Below, piece after piece: positions 57,989-64,000 of a stretch of DNA of 64,000 nucleotides. Below the pieces are notes generated by a model. The model was not told where the DNA came from, ran no database searches, and was given only the letters and a program-made list of their open reading frames with translations. How positions within the stretch are numbered: position 1 is the first letter of the stretch; each line of letters begins with the position of its first letter. The translations under genes and the position numbers were made by a program. This DNA is from Alphaproteobacteria bacterium (GTDB taxonomy: Bacteria; Pseudomonadota; Alphaproteobacteria; Micavibrionales; Micavibrionaceae). The stretch covers positions 26,162 to 90,161 of the forward strand of contig JAEUKP010000024.1 of assembly GCA_016794145.1 (NCBI GenBank). Reading direction: 5' to 3'.

Positions 57989-58495
57989 ATGACATCACAT
58001 GTTGATTCATATTTTGAAGCAGGATTTAATCCATTAGATAATGTTGAGGATATTCTGTCCCGGCAGAAATGGGTTTATTCCCGTATGAACCGTGATGAAT
58101 TATTTATGGAGATGCGTGGGCAACATGGGGTTTACCGCATGATGTTTATGTGGAACGACTCCTCTGAAGTGATGCAATTTTGCTGTGAATTTGATATTCG
58201 CCTTGCAGATTTTCAATATCACCATGCATGTCAGATGATCAATACAATCAACTATCAGATGTGGGTTGGTCATTTTCATATTTCACCAGAGAGTATGGTT
58301 CCGTGTTTCCGTCATACTCAATTATTCCGTGGGATTGATTTTGGATCAGGAGCAGATCATCTGGAAGACTTAATCCGGATTGCGATGGAGGAATGCGACT
58401 CTCATTATCCTGCACTCCTTATGTTGGCGCAAGAACAAACCCACGATGAGGATCAGTTTGCATTTGCTTTAATGCCTGTACAGGGGCAATCGTAA
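57989..58495 (+). CDS. YbjN domain-containing protein
   Basis: 168 residues with the YbjN (type-III-chaperone-like) fold pattern: NPLDNVEDILSRQKWVYSRM, ELFMEMRGQHGVYRM, MINTINYQMWVGHFHI and LFRGIDFGSGADHLEDLI. AAGGGGAGA lies before ATG 57989. Ends two bases before proC. Function is not well known; the position beside proC and BMFP is conserved in alphaproteobacteria. Confidence 0.88.
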   Translation: MTSHVDSYFEAGFNPLDNVEDILSRQKWVYSRMNRDELFMEMRGQHGVYRMMFMWNDSSEVMQFCCEFDIRLADFQYHHACQMINTINYQMWVGHFHISPESMVPCFRHTQLFRGIDFGSGADHLEDLIRIAMEECDSHYPALLMLAQEQTHDEDQFAFALMPVQGQS

Positions 58496-58497
58496 GA

Positions 58498-59283
58498 ATG
58501 GCAACAGCTCTGTCATCCAGAATTCTTCTTGTTGGTCTTGGTAAAATGGGAGGAGCCTTGCTGAAAGGATGGAGCAGAGCAAATTCATTTGTGGTATCAA
58601 CATTAGATCCAAATACGAATGACTCTGACTATCAATCATCGGAAGAAATCACAACCAAATTTGATGTAGTCGTTCTAGCGGTTAAGCCCCAGATTATTAC
58701 AGAGGTGACAGCCTCTTTGAAACAGATTATCACACCATCCACCCTGGTTCTGTCTATTGCTGCTGGTAAGACAATCTCGTTTTATGAAGGCCTATTGGGC
58801 CAAGAAACTGCTATTATTCGTGCCATGCCAAATACGCCAGCCCTTGTAGGCAAAGGAATAAGTGTGCTGTGTGGAAATAAATCAACAACACAGACTCAAG
58901 CGCAACTTGCGATGAATCTGATGTCCAGTGTTGGTGATGCAGAATGGATTAACGATGAAAAATTGATGGATGCAATTACAGCCCTTTCAGGGAGTGGCCC
59001 TGCCTATGTCTTCCATTTGATAGAGGCGATGACAGATGCAGGAATTAAGATGGGTCTAACACCGGCCCTATCAGCAAAACTTGCGCGTCAAACTGTGATC
59101 GGCTCTGCTGCGCTTGCCGCCCAAGAAACAAACGAAACGGTGGCAAGCTTGCGTAAAAATGTCACAAGCCCGGGCGGAACAACCGAGGCTGCTCTTAAAG
59201 TCCTATGCTCTGAGAACGGCCTAACAGATTTGATGACACGTGCCATTCAAGCTGCAACCGATCGCGGAAAAGAACTCGCTTAA
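58498..59283 (+). CDS. proC: Pyrroline-5-carboxylate reductase
   Basis: Last step of proline synthesis. 261 residues. Rossmann start ILLVGLGKMGGALLKGW, VLAVKPQ, IIRAMPNTPALVGKGIS, and the C-terminal dimer/active region TALSGSGPAYVFHLIEAM with KNVTSPGGTTEAAL. ATG follows the YbjN stop by two bases. Confidence 0.97.
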   Translation: MATALSSRILLVGLGKMGGALLKGWSRANSFVVSTLDPNTNDSDYQSSEEITTKFDVVVLAVKPQIITEVTASLKQIITPSTLVLSIAAGKTISFYEGLLGQETAIIRAMPNTPALVGKGISVLCGNKSTTQTQAQLAMNLMSSVGDAEWINDEKLMDAITALSGSGPAYVFHLIEAMTDAGIKMGLTPALSAKLARQTVIGSAALAAQETNETVASLRKNVTSPGGTTEAALKVLCSENGLTDLMTRAIQAATDRGKELA

Positions 59284-59296
59284 AGGAATTGGTGTT

Positions 59297-59749
59297 ATGA
59301 TTCGATATTTTCCGCTGTTTTTTATGTGTGTATTTCTGTATTCCTCCCACCCGGCAATTGCGGAGCCTCTACGATTTGAAACACAGACACGACAAACAAT
59401 CCCGTTTGAGGTCGAAATTGCCAGAACAGAAGAAGAGCAAAATCGTGGCTTAATGAACCGTGACAGCCTGCCCCCAGGCACAGGAATGTTATTTATTTTT
59501 GACCCTCCATCAAAACCTATTTTCTGGATGAAAGACACGAAAATTAAATTGGACATGATTTATATTAATGAAGATGGAATCGTCACCCATATCCATGAAA
59601 ATGCTGTTCCCTTTGATAAGACACTGATTTATCCCCCTAAAATCAAGTCAAAAGCGGTTTTAGAAATCGGTGGCGGACTATCGAAAAAGCTAGGAATTTC
59701 AAAAGGAGACAAGGTGATTCACACAATTTTTGCAAAACAAGTGAAATAG
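59297..59749 (+). CDS. Exported DUF192 protein
   Basis: 150 residues from ATG 59297 (AAAGGAATTGG ahead). Signal peptide (MIRYFPLFFMCVFLYSSHPAIA), then the DUF192 domain: FEVEIARTEEEQNRGLMNRD, PGTGMLFIFDPP, IFWMKDTKIKLDMIYI and AVLEIGGGLSKKLGI. Small periplasmic barrel of unknown role, widespread in bacteria. Fourteen bases after proC. Confidence 0.9.
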   Translation: MIRYFPLFFMCVFLYSSHPAIAEPLRFETQTRQTIPFEVEIARTEEEQNRGLMNRDSLPPGTGMLFIFDPPSKPIFWMKDTKIKLDMIYINEDGIVTHIHENAVPFDKTLIYPPKIKSKAVLEIGGGLSKKLGISKGDKVIHTIFAKQVK

Positions 59750-59797
59750 GCCTTGATATTCAAGATGCTTTTCGTGTAAAAGAACTTCACGTCGTGT

Positions 59798-59874
59798 CGG
59801 GGCGTAGCGCAGTCTGGTAGCGCAACTGCTTTGGGAGCAGTGGGTCGAGGGTTCAAATCCTTTCGCCCCGACCA
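59798..59874 (+). tRNA. tRNA-Pro (anticodon TGG)
   Basis: Acceptor CGGGGCG / CGCCCCG, D-arm GCGCAGTCTGGTAGCGC, anticodon stem ACTGC / GCAGT around TTTGGGA (anticodon TGG), T-arm CGAGGGTTCAAATCCTTTCG, and an encoded CCA. Confidence 0.97.
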
Positions 59875-59886
59875 TTTAAAGATCTC

Positions 59887-62106
59887 TCAGCTGTTCACCA
59901 GAACAGAAAAATAAGGATCATTTCGAGCAGTCCTTATAGGAGTCTCATCAGGCTTTTCAGATATACCACCGAGATAAGAAGAAGACCTTTCAAAATTTTG
60001 TCTGATATCAGAAAGCGGTGGGGCGGCCTCTGCTGGCTCGCTTAGAAGTTCTATTTTCTTACGCAAAAACAAAAAGGGCAAGTTTTCATGTGGAGCAACA
60101 TAATTTAAATAGTCTTGACGCAAAGAGCTATTGCCCTCTGCACGGTGCATCCACTTCGCCTTCATTTTCTGCCAGTCTATCTGGTCCCCCCCCAAAATTT
60201 GCTGATTAATATCAATAAAGGATTCGTTGTTAATTGCCATCCTCCCTGTTCCAGAGGTCGCAATAATTTGGGCATTTGGAGTCGCACTCAGAACCTTTTG
60301 AACGTTTGTTTGCCCCCCACAGCTTCCCAAAAAGATGAGTCTATTATCCTCATTGATATGTTCGAGTGATTTATCGACATGATAACTATGTCCGCGGTGC
60401 ACCAGAACTGATATTTTACCGCCCATTGCCTCTACATATTCTTGAATATCCGTTGCCTTTTTCCCATCAGCTTCAGGGGGGGACACCAGTATTTCTATGC
60501 TGCGTTTATTGTCAAATTTAGAAAATTTTATAAACCCCCTAACGTTTTCTTCTTTCCATCCATTTTTTTGTAAAGCCTCTCTAAAACTTGCATAAGATGC
60601 TTTACCATCATCATCATTATAAAACAGATGCATCTGAAAATTACGCCCTTTAGAATCAAGCAGCTCCCCGGTTGGCAATGTTAATATATTTGGAATTCTA
60701 TACCGAGAATCCGTTGCAAATTTCTGAAAGAAGGATTCATTTCCTTCAGAGGGTTTTCTTTTTTGATCATTGATATACCAATTCGCGAACAATGCTATAT
60801 CAGCCTTCTCAGATTCGTCAGAAGTGTTGATATAATTGGAAGCAAGCCGAGACTCAATCATTGGAACCATTGAATCAGTAGGTTGAAGAACCCGTATAAA
60901 ATTTGCAACCGCAATAGGATCCATAGCATTGGAAGAATTATCTGGCTTTGTTCTATCTGGCAAAATTGCGTCAATAAAGATGAGTTTGTCGTCATCCGTC
61001 ATCGTTTCCAGCAAATCAGAAACTCTGTTAAAGACTACAGTTGCATCAACAAAAAAAGGCAAGCTTGGAACCAATTTTTTATGATCATCAAGAATTTTAG
61101 TCCACCCCGTCTTTTCAGCCCGCATACGATCCAAAAAGATATCAAACACGCCATTAAAAGTACTTGTATAATGATGTTCTCGAGAGATTAATATGACATT
61201 TAAAAGTTCTGCTGCTGTAAAACCTTTAACAATAGAAAATCTTTCAGCTGCTGGCCTCGCGTGCAAGGCATTCATCACGAATGCAATTCCATCACTTATT
61301 AATGGGTCTTTCTCATACCCATCATGAATATGGGGATTTAGCTCATTAAGAAACGGTAAGACCAATTGATAATCTTGTTCCAAACGATATGATAATAATT
61401 CAAGAGATGTCCGTACACCCAATGTCTGGATGCTTGCTCTTACATATTCTTTATAATTTGGAACTTTTTTAGAAAATTTTTTAATATTTACTAAAATTTC
61501 CTCAGCAGTTCTTTCCTCGGCAACCCCGTACTCCAAAAGTAGCCTCTGCAAAACAGGGTCCTCAACAGAAAGGATCCTTTTAAGGTTATATGGCATTCCA
61601 TTTTTTCTTATATTTTCTTGTAAATAACCCAAATGATCTGAAGGAAGATCAATTCCTAATCTCTGAATTGCTACCCGGTTTGAATAAACATCAACAGGAT
61701 AGGCATCCATATAAGCGCGAAGGCGAGCGCTATCCTGCATAAGGAGACGAAGAACCGAGAGGCTGAAATCTCCCTTGATCATTAATGAAGGAAGTTCTTC
61801 GGATGTTAACTGTTTGTAACGATCTAAGAAGGTAAATTTCTCCGCCGAAGAAATTTTTTCATCCTTAATAATGGCTGAAATTATAAATGATAGGAATGCA
61901 GATTCATACTCTGTATCCCTGACGGCTTTCGCCATCTTTGATATAGCTTGAAATTCCGTCTCTCCTTTATCAATCATGTTTTTAAGACCGGAAAGGGGAT
62001 TAGAACTGCTTGAATAAGGATCTGTGTTTTTAGACTTATCTCGAAAAACAAGGTTAGCCGCGTAAATGAAAGCTTCTATGCCTTCTATCCTGTCGATTTC
62101 TTCCAT
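59887..62106 (-). CDS. Large orphan protein with clan-CD-like cysteine-peptidase signature
   Basis: 739 residues. Residues 1-500 are helical and unrecognised, without signal peptide or membrane span. Near the C-terminus, KISVLVHRGHSYHVDK (His570 and His573) is followed by RLIFLGSCGGQTNVQKVL (Cys596). A hydrophobic strand ending in an HxGH-type motif, then another ending in GSCGG, is the order of the His/Cys dyad in clan CD peptidases (caspase, CHAT, clostripain, C25). ATSGTGRMAINNES follows. AT-rich. It starts 13 bases from the 3' end of tRNA-Pro on the opposite strand. Peptidase activity is inferred from motif order only. Confidence 0.65.
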   Translation of the reverse strand: MEEIDRIEGIEAFIYAANLVFRDKSKNTDPYSSSSNPLSGLKNMIDKGETEFQAISKMAKAVRDTEYESAFLSFIISAIIKDEKISSAEKFTFLDRYKQLTSEELPSLMIKGDFSLSVLRLLMQDSARLRAYMDAYPVDVYSNRVAIQRLGIDLPSDHLGYLQENIRKNGMPYNLKRILSVEDPVLQRLLLEYGVAEERTAEEILVNIKKFSKKVPNYKEYVRASIQTLGVRTSLELLSYRLEQDYQLVLPFLNELNPHIHDGYEKDPLISDGIAFVMNALHARPAAERFSIVKGFTAAELLNVILISREHHYTSTFNGVFDIFLDRMRAEKTGWTKILDDHKKLVPSLPFFVDATVVFNRVSDLLETMTDDDKLIFIDAILPDRTKPDNSSNAMDPIAVANFIRVLQPTDSMVPMIESRLASNYINTSDESEKADIALFANWYINDQKRKPSEGNESFFQKFATDSRYRIPNILTLPTGELLDSKGRNFQMHLFYNDDDGKASYASFREALQKNGWKEENVRGFIKFSKFDNKRSIEILVSPPEADGKKATDIQEYVEAMGGKISVLVHRGHSYHVDKSLEHINEDNRLIFLGSCGGQTNVQKVLSATPNAQIIATSGTGRMAINNESFIDINQQILGGDQIDWQKMKAKWMHRAEGNSSLRQDYLNYVAPHENLPFLFLRKKIELLSEPAEAAPPLSDIRQNFERSSSYLGGISEKPDETPIRTARNDPYFSVLVNS

Positions 62107-62275
62107 AAAGTAAAACTTACAAGAAATCGATTAATTATATGTAAAAAATATCACTGCCGTTTCTCCCCAAATAATTGACGGGAGAATAAAATATAGCTTA
62201 AATCAAATAAAATGAGTTTGACTATAGATTATATGGACCAAGTGCGTCTGCCGCCTATCCATCATCCTTAAGCGG

Positions 62276-62298
62276 ACGTGTTTTAAACTAAAACACGT
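62276..62298. repeat. Perfect 10-bp inverted repeat
   Basis: ACGTGTTTTA-AAC-TAAAACACGT. There is no T-run on either side. It lies between the 3' end of the thioesterase gene and the upstream side of the 739-residue gene, so it could be an operator or a weak terminator. Confidence 0.55.
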
Positions 62299-62319
62299 AT
62301 AGACTGATTGAAAAAATTT

Positions 62320-62781
62320 CTATTGCAAATGAATCGCGTGTTTTTGTGTTGATAAGGTTCCTTGATCAATAACCGCAACCGTTAAACGCGAGATCGCAAC
62401 ACGTTTCCCGGTCGTTTCTTCGATCATATCCGTTTGCCAAACTTGAGTACGTCGCCCGATATGAAGCGGTGTACACGTTCCGATCACATTGCCTTCTGTT
62501 ACTGCACGGATATGATTACAATTAATTTCAAGCCCCACAGCGCGATATAAATTCGAATCAATCGTCATCCACGCAGCGACACTGCCCAAAGTTTCAGACA
62601 GAACACAACTGGCTCCACCGTGCAAAATTCCAAAGGGTTGGGTTGTTCGATAATCAACTGGCAATTTGCCACGGAGGAAATCATCACCGATCTCGGTAAA
62701 CTCAAACCCGACATGTTGCCCCATGTTGGCATTGCGTAGCCCCTCAAGCATCTCAATCGTATAGGGTTTAAACCAAATCAT
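62320..62781 (-). CDS. Hotdog-fold thioesterase (PaaI/MenI type)
   Basis: 153 residues from ATG 62781, chosen for AAGGT upstream and 16 bases after the fabI stop. Hotdog motif: QPFGILHGGASCVLSETLGS (G-x-x-H-G-G, with the catalytic Glu region), then LEINCNHIRAVTEGNVIG and RLTVAVIDQ. Acts on an acyl- or aroyl-CoA; the true substrate is unknown. Probably co-transcribed with fabI. Confidence 0.9.
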   Translation of the reverse strand: MIWFKPYTIEMLEGLRNANMGQHVGFEFTEIGDDFLRGKLPVDYRTTQPFGILHGGASCVLSETLGSVAAWMTIDSNLYRAVGLEINCNHIRAVTEGNVIGTCTPLHIGRRTQVWQTDMIEETTGKRVAISRLTVAVIDQGTLSTQKHAIHLQ

Positions 62782-62797
62782 GTTTTGTACCTTATGA

Positions 62798-63664
62798 CTA
62801 GGCTGCTGCATCACTTTCTTTCTTTGGTGCAATACTGTTCAAAAGTTCTGCTGTCTCTGCCGCACTATCAATCGACACCATGCCGACTGTATGATAGCCA
62901 GCATCCACATGCATCACCTCGCCTGTGACGCCCCCGCCCAGATCAGATAACAAATATAACCCTGAATTACCAACGTCTTCAATTGTCACGTTGCGTTTTA
63001 ACGGCGAGTTTAATTCATTCCATTTCAGGATATAGCGGAAATCACCAATTCCAGAGGCTGCCAGAGTCTTGATCGGGCCTGCTGAAATCGCATTGACACG
63101 AATCCCCTGCGCGCCCAAATCGGTGGCTAAATAGCGGACAGATGCCTCAAGGGCTGCTTTGGCAACACCCATCACGTTGTAATGTGGCATAACGCGCTCT
63201 GCCCCGTAATAGGTAAGGGTCAGCAAAGATCCCCCCTCTTTCATTAGAGGTACAGCTTTCTGCGCGACAGATGTAAAAGAATAAACAGAGATATCCATGG
63301 TTTTCAGGAAATTAGCCCGCGTTGTATTCAGGTACAGCCCGTCCAGTTCCGATTTGTCAGAGAAAGCAATCGCATGAACCACAAAATCCAGCTTACCCCA
63401 TTTTTCTTCGATGGCTTTAAAGGTAGCCTCGACGCTTGCTTCATCGGTCACATCGCATGCCAGAACGATATCCGAACCGATTTCTTCAGCCAACGGGCGA
63501 ACGCGTTTTTCCAGAGCCTCGCCTTGATAGGTAAAGGCGAGTTCAGCCCCGTGCGCATGGGCTGTTTTGGCGATCCCCCATGCGATAGAGCGATCATTGG
63601 CAACGCCCATAATCAAGCCCTTTTTGCCAGCCATTAACGATGAAATTTTATCTGCGTTTACCAC
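62798..63664 (-). CDS. fabI: Enoyl-[acyl-carrier-protein] reductase (NADH), FabI
   Basis: Final reduction in each round of fatty-acid elongation. 288 residues from GTG 63664 (AGAGG five bases upstream; ATG 63634 is the alternative). FabI-type SDR: MAGKKGLIMGVANDRSIAWG, ELAFTYQGEALEKR, VLACDVTDEASVEA, the active-site YYGAERVMPHYNVMGVAK (Tyr-x6-Lys) and NAISAGPIKTLAASGI. The extended C-terminus ends in an Ala-rich tail. Confidence 0.97.
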   Translation of the reverse strand: MVNADKISSLMAGKKGLIMGVANDRSIAWGIAKTAHAHGAELAFTYQGEALEKRVRPLAEEIGSDIVLACDVTDEASVEATFKAIEEKWGKLDFVVHAIAFSDKSELDGLYLNTTRANFLKTMDISVYSFTSVAQKAVPLMKEGGSLLTLTYYGAERVMPHYNVMGVAKAALEASVRYLATDLGAQGIRVNAISAGPIKTLAASGIGDFRYILKWNELNSPLKRNVTIEDVGNSGLYLLSDLGGGVTGEVMHVDAGYHTVGMVSIDSAAETAELLNSIAPKKESDAAA

Positions 63665-64000
63665 GGGAACCTCTTAAGCTATATCAACGAATAGTAAATA
63701 ATTATGAAAACATCACTTTTGGGTGATCTTGTATCCTACACATTTCAACAAAAACGTCTATAGCCATTCCCACTCGAAATCATCTTATAGAAACTTTATT
63801 TCTTTAAGTGTCCATCCAAAAACTTTTCCGCAGAAATCTGCGGCGCCGAAGGCAATTCTTAAGAATTGTAAAAGATCTGGGGCAATCCAGAATTCTATTC
63901 CTATTTGTTCCTTGATTTGTGCGGCTTTGCCGCACCTATTCACTGGATCCCCCGCACGCGTTTCGTTTTGCTTTCGCAAAATCTCCACTTGGCGGAGGAT
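63665..64000. other. Gene-free end of window with repeat-like sequence
   Basis: No credible gene. The fabI upstream region comes first; GTGCGGCTTTGCCGCAC (63919-63935) is a compact hairpin, and the last 60 bases (CACTGGATCCCCCGCACGCG and TTTCGTTTTGCTTTCGCAAA) look like part of a dispersed repeat cut by the window edge. Confidence 0.5.

Noticed and set aside
59875..62320. Integrated island at tRNA-Pro
   Set aside because: The tRNA 3' end is not repeated in the next 2.4 kb, and no integrase gene is seen, so the island idea has only composition and position behind it.
63785..63988. A 67-residue minus-strand open frame at the end of the window
   Set aside because: It covers a hairpin and repeat-like sequence, and the product looks like translated repeat. 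No start signal.
1..64000. CRISPR array or insertion-sequence transposase
   Set aside because: No regularly spaced repeat array and no transposase-like protein was seen on either strand.

Overview
The window looks like a chromosomal segment of a flagellated, deep-branching alphaproteobacterium. The evidence is the master cell-cycle regulator gene ctrA with a TTAA-rich, GANTC-containing upstream region, the gene orders pyrH-frr-uppS-cdsA-dxr, hemW-rdgB-rph / hrcA-grpE and BMFP/UbiK-YbjN-proC, and motA-motB and fliL. Composition is moderate and patchy by eye: some blocks are GC-rich in third codon positions, others clearly AT-richer. A Micavibrio-like lineage is my guess from the overall mix, but the sequence alone does not prove it.

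Layout. 1-3.0 kb: the 3' end of alanine racemase, an orphan RelA/SpoT-like gene, and a two-gene membrane cassette bracketed by 33-bp near-identical direct repeats. 3.0-8.6 kb: pyrH, frr, uppS, cdsA, dxr and an Nramp transporter. 8.7-10.6 kb: motA-motB. 10.6-11.3 kb: a repeat-rich gene-free region with a terminator. 11.3-17.1 kb: a stand-alone RNA polymerase alpha-CTD-like protein, then purQ, a small membrane protein, a GNAT acetyltransferase, an AT-rich epimerase-like gene and purL. 17.1-19.3 kb: two unrecognised minus-strand genes and repeats. 19.3-23.7 kb: pnp, two small orphan genes and a glycerophosphodiesterase. 23.7-30.8 kb: ribH-nusB, tRNA-His, glnA, an orphan, and uvrB-mutT-parvulin on the minus strand. 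31-38.8 kb: secA, fliL, an N-acetylmuramoyl-L-alanine amidase, ctrA and a proton-pumping pyrophosphatase. 39-47.8 kb: an M48 lipoprotein peptidase, an SNase-like protein, prolyl aminopeptidase, hemW-rdgB-rph, and hrcA-grpE-hemB. 47.9-49.4 kb: rpsF-rpsR-rplI. 49.4-52.2 kb: a TrmN6-like methyltransferase and an Rsm22/METTL17-like protein, divergent from a polyprenyl diphosphate synthase. 52.3-57.5 kb: three tandem paralogous prepilin-like proteins. 57.6-59.9 kb: BMFP/UbiK, YbjN, proC, DUF192 and tRNA-Pro. 59.9-64 kb: a 739-residue protein with a clan-CD-like His/Cys peptidase signature, a hotdog thioesterase and fabI.

Most of the window is housekeeping: envelope precursor synthesis (uppS, cdsA, dxr, polyprenyl synthase), purine synthesis, RNA turnover (pnp, rph), protein export and folding (secA, parvulin, hrcA-grpE), ribosome assembly and motility. 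The parts most worth a second look are the repeat-flanked cassette beside the RelA/SpoT-like gene, the modular pilin trio, the clan-CD-like peptidase beside tRNA-Pro, the free-standing alpha-CTD-like protein, the Fe-S-type Rsm22 protein and the two-hairpin dispersed repeats.
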